Of a stretch of DNA of 64,000 bases, positions 8,946-17,361 are shown one piece after another. The stretch comes from Myxococcales bacterium (GTDB lineage Bacteria > Myxococcota_A > UBA9160 > UBA4427), in NCBI GenBank assembly GCA_012960035.1, contig DUBZ01000102.1:1-64000 (forward strand), given 5' to 3'. Position 1 is the stretch's first letter. Every line of letters begins with the position of its first letter. A program made the translations under genes and the position numbers. The notes beneath the pieces were generated by a model. It was not told the DNA's origin and ran no database searches. It saw only the letters and a program-made list of their open reading frames with translations.

Positions 8946-8957
8946 CGACAGCTAGCT
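8940..8957 (+). terminator. Small hairpin overlapping the pyk stop codon
   Basis: A 7-bp perfect inverted repeat (AGCTAGC, loop gaca, GCTAGCT) spans the TAG stop. It is followed by only a short pyrimidine stretch (ttc), so it is at best a weak terminator. Confidence 0.25.
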
Positions 8958-9315
8958 TTCGCAACGCAGGCAGCGGCATTGAATCCGCGTTTCGGCGCGT
9001 GCGCCTTCTGTCGCGCCGACTCCTAGCGCGAGCGATCGGGTTTACGCCTCCGGGATGCTTCGTACGTCCGGACGACTCGCGAGCCGTCTTCTGCATCAAC
9101 GCCCACCCCTCCGTCAACTTGCGACATACGCTCGCACCGGTGAGGTCGCACGCAGTATTTTGTCAGCGACGCGTTGGATCAGGCTTGAGTCGTCTATCCA
9201 GCGCTTATGCGCTTCGTTTTTTTTCGATTCAGCACTGCAAGCCACTCGAAAGCTCCGCTGCTAGGATGGTCCACAGACTGAAACCCGATTCGTTCACTCC
9301 CCGGAGATCCCACGT
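8946..9315. other. Intergenic region without recognised gene
   Basis: About 370 bp between pyruvate kinase and the VWA-OmpA lipoprotein. I find no credible coding frame or RNA gene. It presumably contains the promoter of the downstream lipoprotein, whose ribosome binding site (GGAG, nine bases before ATG 9316) is clear, but I cannot place -35/-10 boxes with confidence. Confidence 0.4.
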
Positions 9316-10470
9316 ATGTTCAGCGCCCGCCCCGCCCCGAAATCCACATTCTCGCTGCTGGCAAGTATAATCGTCGGCAGCTTTGCATTGGCGTGCGTCT
9401 CTCCACCTCCGCCGACCGACAGCTTGGATTCGATAGTCGTCGAAGCCGCCGAGAACGAAGTCGTGCGCGTCGACAACGTCGTCCTCCTGCTCGACTCGTC
9501 GGGCTCGATGGAGCCAAAATCGACTTGGGGCTCGACCCAGAACCTCGCCGGCTCCTTCGTCGCTGGCATGCCCGAAGGCGAATATCGCGCAGCGGTTGTG
9601 ACGTTTGGCGGTGACGAAAACCAGGTCTCCGAGCTTGCGGCTTTCGATCGAGACGACGTTGACACCGCCGTGTACGAAAACGATCTGCTCGGCAAGAGCA
9701 GCGACATCGCTACAGCCATCGACGCCGCCGCCGCGCAGCTTGCAGGACGCGAAGGCAACAACGCGGTGGTGGTGTTCTCGGACGGCATCGCGTCCATGCA
9801 CGGTCGCGACATTGGCGCGGCCACCACGATCGCCGCCGCACAGCAGCTGGCCGCGACCGGGAACGTCTGTTTCTACGCCATCCAGTTGGGCAATAACCCT
9901 AAGGGCTCCCTGTTGATGGAAGAGCTGGCCGCCTTAACTCCGTGCGGGCAACACGCCAACGCATCGGACCTCACGACGGAAGACGAACTTCACGACTTTC
10001 AGCGTGCAATGTTCGTCGAGGAAGTCACGCCGAAGATGTTCGTCGACAAAGACGGCGACGGCGTGGAAGACGGCAGCGACCAATGCCTCGGCACACCAAA
10101 AATGGCCCAAGTGAACGAGTTCGGTTGCTGGGTCCTCGACAGTTACACGTTCGCCACCAGCGAATCGGACATCGTCGAAGCGCAGTTCGGACACCTCGAC
10201 AAAGTCGCAAAGGTCTTGGAAATGAACCCCGACCTGCGGGTCCGGATCGACGGACACACGGACTCCACGGGCACGGCGAAATTCAACCAGGGGCTTTCCG
10301 AGCGACGCGCGACGGCGGTGCGCACGTACCTCGAAGGCGTCGGCATCCATCCATCGCGGCTCGAAATCAAAGGCTTTGGCATGACGGCTCCGGTCGCAAG
10401 CAACGACACGCCAGAAGGCATGGCGCAAAACCGTCGTTGTCAAATGACGGTTTGGAAAGTAGTGCGCTGA
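9316..10470 (+). CDS. VWA-OmpA domain lipoprotein
   Basis: A 384-residue protein with a lipoprotein signal (lipobox FALAC, Cys27). A von Willebrand A domain follows (about 50-230), whose metal-site motif DSSGSM lies at about 61-66. A thrombospondin-3-like calcium repeat (DKDGDGVEDGSDQC) comes next, then a C-terminal OmpA peptidoglycan-binding domain (about 270-384) with the typical IDGHTDSTG, LSERRATAV and QNRRCQM segments. It is likely anchored in the outer membrane and tethered to the wall, with the VWA domain displaying or capturing a partner. GGAG precedes the ATG. Cysteine pairs in the VWA and TSP3-linker regions could form disulfides. Domain identities are seen; the partner is unknown. 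Confidence 0.88.
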   Translation: MFSARPAPKSTFSLLASIIVGSFALACVSPPPPTDSLDSIVVEAAENEVVRVDNVVLLLDSSGSMEPKSTWGSTQNLAGSFVAGMPEGEYRAAVVTFGGDENQVSELAAFDRDDVDTAVYENDLLGKSSDIATAIDAAAAQLAGREGNNAVVVFSDGIASMHGRDIGAATTIAAAQQLAATGNVCFYAIQLGNNPKGSLLMEELAALTPCGQHANASDLTTEDELHDFQRAMFVEEVTPKMFVDKDGDGVEDGSDQCLGTPKMAQVNEFGCWVLDSYTFATSESDIVEAQFGHLDKVAKVLEMNPDLRVRIDGHTDSTGTAKFNQGLSERRATAVRTYLEGVGIHPSRLEIKGFGMTAPVASNDTPEGMAQNRRCQMTVWKVVR

Positions 10471-10606
10471 AGTAGTACGCGCGCCGCCGAACACTCGCCT
10501 TTGCGGATCCCATCATGACGACCCGCATCGCTCGCGCTAAGGTGCGCCGTTCCCACGCACTGAATGCGTCGCGCCGCGCTGCTGTGCCAACTCGATCGAA
10601 GGCCGC

Positions 10607-11956
10607 GTGACCAGAATCCACCCTGAAGAGAGCCTCGGTGCAAATCCAGGCGATGCCGCGCTAAACCCCGCCGACTCGGTCGCGATGGGGGTTCCCGCCG
10701 CTGAAGTTCGCGTTGAAGAACGCACGGGAAGCTTTCGCGCGCTGTCCCACAAGCCGTTTCGCTTGCTCTTCACCGCGTTCATCATTAATCAGACCGGTTT
10801 CTGGATCTCTCATCTTTCGCTGCAAGCGCAGATGACCCAACTCACGAACAACGACACCCGGTTGATTGGCCTCTTGTTCTTCTTTTTGTTCTTGCCGGCT
10901 TTTGTATTCGCGCCGCTGGCCGGCGTTGCGGCCGACCGCTTCGACCGGAAAATCATCGTCATCTCTTGTTACACCCTGATCGCCGTTTGCTGTGGCGTGC
11001 TCTCGACCCTCACCGCGACCGGCGCAATGACGCCGAACCGAATGCTCGTGGTTGCGTTTTGCATGGGTCTGTCGTTCGCGTTTTCGGGGCCAGCGAGTTT
11101 CGCCATCGCCGCAAACACCGTGCCTCAGGAAGACTTGCCGAGTGCGGTGTCACTCCAGTCCGCAGCCAACAACTTGACCCGGGTACTCGGACCGTTTATC
11201 GCAACCCCGTTGGTGGCGACCGGACGGTTTGACATCTCATTCGCGAGCTACCTCGTCGCCGCATTGATCGCGGCTTCACTCACGCTTCTCATGAAGATCG
11301 AACGATTCGTCCCTCGAGACGACGAAACGGGGATCTGGAACCGGGTGTACAACGGGTTCACGCACGCTCAAGAACGCCACCCTGCTGTTCCGGCGTTGTC
11401 GCTGGTCGCCACGCTCTCTTTCTTCGGCGTTTCCCATACGGTGCTGTTCAGCGCGTATGCCACCGACATTCTGAATGACGGCCGCTACTTCACCTGGCTC
11501 GTATGCGCGACGGGCGCGGGGGCCGTTGCGGGCGCCCTGCGAAGTGGTCGAGACAAGAACCCGGGGATCTCAACGGCCGCGGGACAACTGATCGTTTATG
11601 GATGTGCTCTAGTCGTCTTCGCTCTCACCGATGTCCTCGTGATTGCACTCCTCGCCCAGATCGTCATCGGGTATTGCTACTTCGCCGTGATGACGAGCTT
11701 GCAGACTCTGATCCAGCAGGTCGTCGACGAATCGATGCGCGGTCGCGTGATGAGTCTGTTTCAAGTCTGTTGGGCAGGGCTCGTTCCCTTCGGCAGCCTC
11801 ACCATGGGGTACATCGCAAAACCGATCGGAACGTCGATGACGCTCCTCGCTGCGGCCTTGGTTTGCGTGGGCTATGGCACCACCATGCTGTTGCTTTCGC
11901 GACGTTGGCCTCGCCCCACCATCGCAACGTCATGGCGGAAGTCGACTGAAACCTGA
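10607..11956 (+). CDS. MFS transporter (EntS/MFS_3-type exporter)
   Basis: A 449-residue, 12-helix major facilitator protein. The segment FAPLAGVAADRFDRKIIVISC is the usual loop-2 signature, and the arrangement resembles EntS-type drug or siderophore exporters. The GTG at 10607 is the longest start; an internal ATG at 10685 (MGVPAAEV...) is also possible, since the first 26 residues are not conserved in character. It is followed by about 280 bp with an inverted repeat and then the RND transporter gene. The substrate cannot be told. Confidence 0.82.
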   Translation: MTRIHPEESLGANPGDAALNPADSVAMGVPAAEVRVEERTGSFRALSHKPFRLLFTAFIINQTGFWISHLSLQAQMTQLTNNDTRLIGLLFFFLFLPAFVFAPLAGVAADRFDRKIIVISCYTLIAVCCGVLSTLTATGAMTPNRMLVVAFCMGLSFAFSGPASFAIAANTVPQEDLPSAVSLQSAANNLTRVLGPFIATPLVATGRFDISFASYLVAALIAASLTLLMKIERFVPRDDETGIWNRVYNGFTHAQERHPAVPALSLVATLSFFGVSHTVLFSAYATDILNDGRYFTWLVCATGAGAVAGALRSGRDKNPGISTAAGQLIVYGCALVVFALTDVLVIALLAQIVIGYCYFAVMTSLQTLIQQVVDESMRGRVMSLFQVCWAGLVPFGSLTMGYIAKPIGTSMTLLAAALVCVGYGTTMLLLSRRWPRPTIATSWRKSTET

Positions 11957-12159
11957 AACCCGCGCGCAAGCACGCGCATAGCGGCTATGACCCGCAGCGC
12001 GAAACGCACAGACTCGCTGAACAGGTCACGCAGCGGGCGCGGGACGTAGTACGGGCCTGCTGGATCAACGCGAGAGGTCGAACACCCGCACACCGCAGCC
12101 CTCATGCAGGCCTCCGAGCTTCTCCGCTAGACGACGCGATCCGTCTTGCGGTTTCGAAT

Positions 12160-12184
12160 CAGACTCACACCGGCTGTGAGTCTG
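12160..12184. repeat. Perfect 10-bp inverted repeat
   Basis: CAGACTCACA and its exact complement TGTGAGTCTG flank a 5-nt spacer (ccggc). It lies 200 bp after the MFS gene and about 110-130 bp before the likely starts of the RND gene. No T-run follows, so an operator or mRNA hairpin is as likely as a terminator. Confidence 0.5.
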
Positions 12185-12239
12185 TCGTTCGTGGGCGCCG
12201 ACTCGCCCACCACGTGCTTTCATCTGAGCACCCGCCCCG

Positions 12240-14957
12240 TTGCCGTCCGCACTTGCGCACGCTCGCTTCCCAGCGAACGAACCCTCGAGAAAATACTTGG
12301 TCGACTACCACGCCGTGCTATCTCCCAAGCTTGAGCAATGGGTTCGTTGGGTTCGCCTGCACGCTCCCATCGTGCTCGCGCTTTGTGTCGCCGGCACCCT
12401 GGGTTCCGCGTTCTATGCGGGCAGCCACCTCGGGATCAATTCCGACACGATTCAACTCTTCCCGGAACATCTGCCCGCTCGTCAAAACCATGACGCGTTC
12501 GTCGCGTTGTTCCCGGACCTCGAAAACGCGCTCTTGATCGTGGTGGATGCGAAAACTCCGGAAGCCTCACGAGACGCCGCCACCGCGCTCGTTTTGGCGC
12601 TTCGTGGCGATCCCACGAACTTCGAAGATGCATACCTGCCAACTGGCGGGGACTTCTTCGAAACCCATGCCCTGCTTTATCAGGACATCGACGAGCTGGA
12701 GTCGTTTGGTGACCGACTGATCCAAGCGCAGCCCATCATTGCCGAGTTGGAACGCGACGCGAGTCTCGCGAACCTGACCACGCTTATTGATCAGGGACTC
12801 GACCAGTTCGGGCCCGAACTAGACGCGAGTTCTCCGATGGTTCGCGAGATTCTCGACCGGATCGGCGAGGCGAGCGTTGAAATTTATCGCGAACATCCTG
12901 TCGCGACGTCGTGGGAAAGCTTGCTCATCGAAGGTTCCGCCATCGATGTCGTAACGCGGCGGGTGGTCCTCGCGCATCCGGTTCTCGACTGGAGCGACGC
13001 ATTGCCCGCACGCGCTCCTCTCGCCGCCGTCCACAAGTTAAGGAGCGACATTGAAAGTTCGAGCGGCGGGACGGTCCAGGTTCGCGTGACGGGCAACCCT
13101 GCCCTCACCCACGAGGAGACCTTGAGCCTTGTTTGGGATCTGGGCGTATCGGGAGTGCTGTGCCTCTCCCTTGTAAGCATCATATTGCTCGTCGCCCTGC
13201 GCTCGTCGCGGCTTTCTCTCGCAGTCGTGACAACCCTGCTCGTGGGCTTGGTCTGGACGGCGGGCTTCGCCGCAATCGCGGTCGAAAACCTGAATGTCAT
13301 TTCAGTGGCCGCCGGAGTCTTGTTCCTCGGGCTTGGCGTCGACTTTGGCCTGCATCTCGCGATGCGCTACGCCGACCTGCTGCGTGGAGGAAACGATCAC
13401 GGCACCGCCCTCGATGCATCGGCGCGCAGCGTTGGGGCGTCCCTTGTCATCTGTACGGCCACCACCGCAATCGGCTTCTTCGCCTTCCTCCCGACTGACT
13501 ATCGAGGCGTCGCGGAGCTCGGGCTGATTACCGGAACGGGTCTCTTCATCATTTTGTTCCTGACGTTGACCCTACTCCCCGCGCTGCTGACAACCGTTTT
13601 TCGAATTGACCCGAGCCAACTCGCCGACCGATCGCTGCGCTTTGGTGACGCGCCCTCGCGCTGGATCACCCAACACGCAGCTGGGATTCGCGTCACCGCC
13701 GCCCTCGTATTTCTCGCTTCGCTCGCACTCCTGCCGTCACTTCGTTTTGACGCGAACATCGTCGCGATGCGGGACCCGTCCACAGAGTCCGTGCAGACGT
13801 TTAACGACCTCCTTGCAGACGCAGGAACGACGTCTCCCTGGTACGCAAACTCCGTAGTCGCAAACCTCGAGCAAGCCGATGCACTCACGCTGCGGATGCG
13901 CGCGCTTCCGGAAGTCAGTCGATCGATCAGCTTGTCCGACTACGTACCCGCAGAGCAGGAAGCAAAACTCGAAATCTTGGGAGACATCTCGTTTCTTATG
14001 GGGCCCAGTCATTCGGGCGAAGTCCTCGCGCGGAAGAATCGCTCGGAAGACGAACAAGTCGACGCGGTTCGAAAGCTGCGCGCGCTACTCGCAAGTGCAT
14101 TGGGGACTGACCTTGAATCCCCGATGGCAGTGAGTATTCGGGACCTTATTTCGAAGCTCGACGACTTCTTGTTTCGCATCGAGGGCGAAAACGAGCCCAG
14201 CATTGCGGTCGCAAAACTCAACGAGGTGTTGCTTGCTTCGCTTCCAGACCAGATCAGCCGCCTAAAGCGCGGGCTCGAAGCCCAGGCGATTCACCTGGAC
14301 AACCTGCCTCCCCGTCTCGTGCACCGACTTGTCGCACCGGACGGACGTGCCCGGGTGCAGACCTTCCCCGCCGAAAACTTGGAGAATCACGAAGCTTTCA
14401 CTCGCTTTGTCGACGCGGTCCAGCGTGTCGACCCCAATGCAACCGGCATCGCGGTCAATTTGGTGGAGTTCGCGCGCACGACCAAGTTGGCCTTTCGCCA
14501 AGCGATCGCGACTGCGCTGATCGTGATCGCCGTCATCCTCTGGGTGTTGTGGCGCAGGCTGGGCGACCTTCTCTTGGTACTCGCGCCGCTCACACTCGCC
14601 GGCGCGGCGACCGGCGCCATCATGGTGGCACTGGGCCAACCCCTCAACTTTTTTAATGTCGTCGTGGTTCCGCTTCTGCTGGGTGCCGGAGTCGACAGCG
14701 GGATCCATCTCGTCGAACAAGCGCGAGCCCGAAAGCCAGGTGAGGGCGAAGTCCTCGGTACGACAACTGCACGTGCTGTGCTCTTTAGTGCGCTAACGAC
14801 AATCACAAGCTTCGGATCACTCGCACTATCGTCTCACGTTGGCCTAGCCGGTCTCGGAACCCTGCTGAGCGTCGGAATGTCGCTCACCGCGGTTGGAAAT
14901 CTGGTGGTATTGCCCGCTCTATTGGCGAGACGTTGGCAAATTTCGAAAGACGCGTAA
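12240..14957 (+). CDS. RND/MMPL-family transporter (HpnN-like)
   Basis: Up to 905 residues with the MMPL/HpnN layout: an N-terminal helix, a large periplasmic domain, five helices, then a second copy of the same arrangement. The two matching motifs GLGVDFGLHLAMRY (first half) and GAGVDSGIHLVEQAR (second half) mark the duplicated helix-4 regions. HpnN proteins move hopanoids to the outer membrane, and related proteins export other lipids; no hopanoid synthesis gene is in the window, so the cargo is open. The start is uncertain: TTG 12240 is the longest, while TTG 12297 or GTG 12315 fit the family N-terminus better, and none has a strong ribosome binding site. The stop lies 11 bp before a small membrane protein gene, in an apparent operon with a selenoprotein. 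Confidence 0.82.
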   Translation: MPSALAHARFPANEPSRKYLVDYHAVLSPKLEQWVRWVRLHAPIVLALCVAGTLGSAFYAGSHLGINSDTIQLFPEHLPARQNHDAFVALFPDLENALLIVVDAKTPEASRDAATALVLALRGDPTNFEDAYLPTGGDFFETHALLYQDIDELESFGDRLIQAQPIIAELERDASLANLTTLIDQGLDQFGPELDASSPMVREILDRIGEASVEIYREHPVATSWESLLIEGSAIDVVTRRVVLAHPVLDWSDALPARAPLAAVHKLRSDIESSSGGTVQVRVTGNPALTHEETLSLVWDLGVSGVLCLSLVSIILLVALRSSRLSLAVVTTLLVGLVWTAGFAAIAVENLNVISVAAGVLFLGLGVDFGLHLAMRYADLLRGGNDHGTALDASARSVGASLVICTATTAIGFFAFLPTDYRGVAELGLITGTGLFIILFLTLTLLPALLTTVFRIDPSQLADRSLRFGDAPSRWITQHAAGIRVTAALVFLASLALLPSLRFDANIVAMRDPSTESVQTFNDLLADAGTTSPWYANSVVANLEQADALTLRMRALPEVSRSISLSDYVPAEQEAKLEILGDISFLMGPSHSGEVLARKNRSEDEQVDAVRKLRALLASALGTDLESPMAVSIRDLISKLDDFLFRIEGENEPSIAVAKLNEVLLASLPDQISRLKRGLEAQAIHLDNLPPRLVHRLVAPDGRARVQTFPAENLENHEAFTRFVDAVQRVDPNATGIAVNLVEFARTTKLAFRQAIATALIVIAVILWVLWRRLGDLLLVLAPLTLAGAATGAIMVALGQPLNFFNVVVVPLLLGAGVDSGIHLVEQARARKPGEGEVLGTTTARAVLFSALTTITSFGSLALSSHVGLAGLGTLLSVGMSLTAVGNLVVLPALLARRWQISKDA

Positions 14958-14968
14958 AATCTGGCCCC

Positions 14969-15379
14969 ATGCAATCCACTACGTCTTTTCGAATGCTCGC
15001 GGGAATCTTTGGCGGCCTGTTGATTTTGTCTGGCTTGATCCTGACCTCAGCGTTCTTCGGCTATCAGCAACCAGACACCACGCCCGGAATCCCAACCGGG
15101 CCTGTCGGGTATTACTTCGTCGCATTCGCAGGCTGCGCCCTAGTGGGCTGGGGCGGCGGTCTCATTGGCGTTGCGCGCGACCCAAGCTCAGGCGGCAGCA
15201 TGACGAACGCCACGATCGTCGCTCTCGTCTTGATGAGTATCGTTCGCATGACGGCGTGGCTCATTGGGGACTACTACGTATGGCTCGGCTCGTTACCGCG
15301 TCTTGAAGTCGCGCTCTTTTTGCTCATCGCACTTGCATTCCTCTGGCTGCGTCCGTCAGCAGTCCAGGTTTCGGCATAG
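14969..15379 (+). CDS. Small membrane protein of unknown function
   Basis: 136 residues with four hydrophobic segments (about 9-30, 50-70, 85-105 and 110-128). The ATG at 14969 is chosen, 11 bp after the RND gene; a longer upstream start would overlap that gene. The stop is 8 bp before the selenoprotein gene, so it sits in the middle of a three-gene unit. I recognise no family. The position suggests a membrane partner of the transporter or of the anchored redoxin. Confidence 0.7.
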   Translation: MQSTTSFRMLAGIFGGLLILSGLILTSAFFGYQQPDTTPGIPTGPVGYYFVAFAGCALVGWGGGLIGVARDPSSGGSMTNATIVALVLMSIVRMTAWLIGDYYVWLGSLPRLEVALFLLIALAFLWLRPSAVQVSA

Positions 15380-15387
15380 GGACGAAA

Positions 15388-15990
15388 ATGATGTTTCGAT
15401 GGATCGCTACCGCAATCATCGCGCTTCTGTTTATTTTAAACATCGCGCTACCGAGCACGTCGATCGGTCGACGCGGCACGGAAGCAGAAGCGCGCAGAGA
15501 CCATCCTGGCCAATTCGGCGAAATCGGCGACAAACTGCCGCGTTTCCACCTAGTCAACATCGACGGAGAATCGATCCGGTCGACGGATTTGCTCGGCCAC
15601 AAACTGCTGCTGATCTTCGAACGCAGCGTCGACTGGTGACCCTTCACAAAAGCGCGGCTCGTTGAGCTGCGGCAAACCCTCGAAGACGATCAGGACCTCA
15701 AAATTGTCTGGATCCTGGCCGACAACCAATTCAATGATCGCTCGCGCGCTTTCATCAACGAAGGCAACATGCGAGACCAGATTTTCTTTTCCGTCGACCG
15801 AAGTAGCCACCTAATTCGACGCTTTGGGATCGGGAACGACGCAGCAGAGCCGATAGAAAAGGGAGTGCCCCACCCGACGACGATTATCGTAGACCGGGAA
15901 GGCATCATGCGTTTCATCGACATCCGCCAAGATTTTCATATCTGGCTCGACCCACAGACCCTCGTTGCGGAACTCGCGAAGATCGATTGA
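15388..15990 (+). CDS. Membrane-anchored peroxiredoxin/redoxin-like selenoprotein (Sec at UGA 15637-15639)
   Basis: Two frames in the same phase are separated by one TGA (15637-15639). Read through as selenocysteine, the gene gives one 200-residue redoxin with Sec84 in SVDW-U-PFTKARLVEL, exactly where AhpC/TSA-type redoxins have the peroxidatic or thioredoxin cysteine (the usual DWCPxCKxQL). The second position of the CxxC is Thr, giving UxxT. An N-terminal hydrophobic helix (about 4-22) would place the domain in the periplasm. Downstream are the expected redoxin segments: IVWILADNQFNDRSRAFINE and GVPHPTTIIVDREGIMRFID with the cis-Pro. A SECIS-like hairpin follows the UGA. AGGGACGAAA precedes the ATG. 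It is the last gene of a unit with the membrane protein and RND transporter. A likely role is reduction of peroxides or disulfides at the envelope; a pseudogene is unlikely given the intact family features on both sides. Confidence 0.85.
15653..15671 (+). promoter_or_regulatory. SECIS-like hairpin of the redoxin gene
   Basis: CGCGGCTC and GAGCTGCG form an 8-bp stem (one G-U pair) around the 3-nt loop GTT. The loop G is 21 nt after the UGA. Stem length, loop size and the leading G-U match the hairpin in the UGSC gene at 4001-4019. Confidence 0.7.
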
Positions 15991-16032
15991 ACCAGTTTGA
16001 GGCGCGAGACTGCGCGAGTCGGCTGCGCCGAT

Positions 16033-16157
16033 CTCTTTATTTCAAGCCCGGCTGAAGCTCTTCATTTCAAGCCCGGCTGAAGCTCTTCATTTCAAGCCCG
16101 GCTGAAGCTCTTGATTTCAAGCCCGGCTGAAGCTCTTACCTTGTACTACGGCTGAAG
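16033..16157. repeat. Five tandem copies of a 25-bp repeat
   Basis: Unit ctcttcatttcaagcccggc followed by tgaag, with copies at 16033, 16058, 16083, 16108 and 16133. Copies 2 and 3 are identical, copies 1 and 4 differ at one base, and copy 5 is degenerate. The array fills the gap between two convergent genes and runs into the last codons of pdxH. Each unit contains the short palindrome AGCC-c-GGCT. There are no spacers, so it is not CRISPR. Confidence 0.9.
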
Positions 16158-16835
16158 TCGTTGCACAGACCATGATCCGTGTTCTGCGTCGGGATCATTC
16201 GCGCATTCGCGTCGCCACAATGCGCGGTCGTGGATACGAGCGGGACGACTCTTCCAGAGTTCGATCGCGTCGGCGACCAGCGTGAACCCGCCCCAGTGCG
16301 GAGGCCTTGGGATTTTGACGTGACCGGCGTCTTTAAGGGTCACTCCAAAGCGAGACGCCTCCGCCTCCACCTTGGCCACGAGCGCCCCTCGCGATTCGAT
16401 CGGCGCGCTTTGAACACTCGCCCATGCGCCAACCTGTGCATCCACCGGGCGCGTCGCAAAGTAGGCGTCGCAGTCTTCGTCGGGGGTAAAGTCAACGGAG
16501 CCTTCCACTCTCGCCGAGCGACCGGGAGGCCCAAAGTGGAACACGATCGATGCAAACGGATTCGCGGCAATCGCCTGACCCTTTCGACTTTCGCGGTTCG
16601 TATACATCACAAAGGCGCCGCGTTCGACGTCGATGTGATTGACCAAGACCATGCGCGCGGACGGTCGGCCGCTCGGGTCGACTGTCGCGAGTGCGACCGC
16701 ATGCGGGTTGGCTTGCAAGCGCGTTGTGAATGCCTGGTCGAGCCACTGCTTCAGAATGGGAACCGGGTCCGAAGGAAGCGGATCCATGCTTAGCCAGGTG
16801 TCGTCATCGGTTTCAGTGCGTGTGGTGGTCGTCAT
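16146..16835 (-). CDS. pdxH: Pyridoxamine 5'-phosphate oxidase
   Basis: A 229-residue FMN enzyme that makes pyridoxal 5'-phosphate from the pyridoxine or pyridoxamine phosphate. Family features: FMN-binding RPSARMVLVNHID, YTNRESRKGQ, VFHFGPPGRSARVEG, the GAWASVQSAPIESR segment corresponding to the substrate/FMN loop, and the canonical C-terminus ending RLQP after WSVQ. Length is normal. It stands alone, convergent with the selenoprotein gene. The last of the 25-bp repeats overlaps its 3' end. Confidence 0.93.
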   Translation of the reverse strand: MTTTTRTETDDDTWLSMDPLPSDPVPILKQWLDQAFTTRLQANPHAVALATVDPSGRPSARMVLVNHIDVERGAFVMYTNRESRKGQAIAANPFASIVFHFGPPGRSARVEGSVDFTPDEDCDAYFATRPVDAQVGAWASVQSAPIESRGALVAKVEAEASRFGVTLKDAGHVKIPRPPHWGGFTLVADAIELWKSRPARIHDRALWRRECANDPDAEHGSWSVQRLQP

Positions 16836-17069
16836 CTCGACATCTTAGCTGCCTGCGTGCGGAAACAACGACCCTGCCGCTACGACCCATCCGTTGCGAG
16901 TGGCAACTCCCAATGCCGAGTGCAACCTTCCCGCTCGCGCCCGAATCGCCACAACCCAGTGCGCGAGTTGCTGCCATTCGAAAGGACAACCTGTGGGACA
17001 GACGGACCTCTGGCGTTGATTCAGAACCCAGAGCCATTCGACAAGCCGTGCAAAGATCCGACGCTCGCC

Positions 17070-17342
17070 GATTCAGCGGTCGAAGAAGTTTTCGAAGACC
17101 CCTTTGAGTTCCGGTTCGATCGTCAAGCCAAGCGTCATCTCGCGTTCGGCATTGGCGGGCATTTCGGCCTAGGTGTAAACCTTGCACGGCGCGAACTACG
17201 CGTTCTCTTCCGCCAACTCGCGGAGCGCATGCAAGAAGCCGAACTTACGGGCGATGTCGAACGCCTCGCTTCCAGTTTCTTGGGTGGCGTCAAGCACATG
17301 CCCATCCGACATCTCATCACGCCCGCGTCATCATCGTCATAA
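17070..17342 (+). pseudogene. Cytochrome P450 C-terminal remnant, haem cysteine lost
   Basis: About 90 codons matching the last part of a bacterial P450: VFEDPFEFRFDRQ, then HLAFGIGGHFGLGVNLARRE, then ELTGDVERLASSFLGGVKHMPIR. At the haem-ligand position (FGxGxHxCxG) the codon is GGC (17166-17168, Gly) in place of TGC. The I-helix, ExxR region and everything upstream are missing, and the sequence just before (SAVEE for the expected SANRDxE) looks frameshifted. It cannot bind haem as a thiolate enzyme. It sits just upstream of the beta-lactamase-like gene; the open frame extends back to 16857, but I see no P450 similarity there. Confidence 0.75.
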
Positions 17343-17361
17343 GCGCCAAAAGGAAATCATT

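Noticed and set aside
16033..16157. CRISPR array
   Set aside because: The 25-bp units are contiguous with no spacers, and no cas genes are present.
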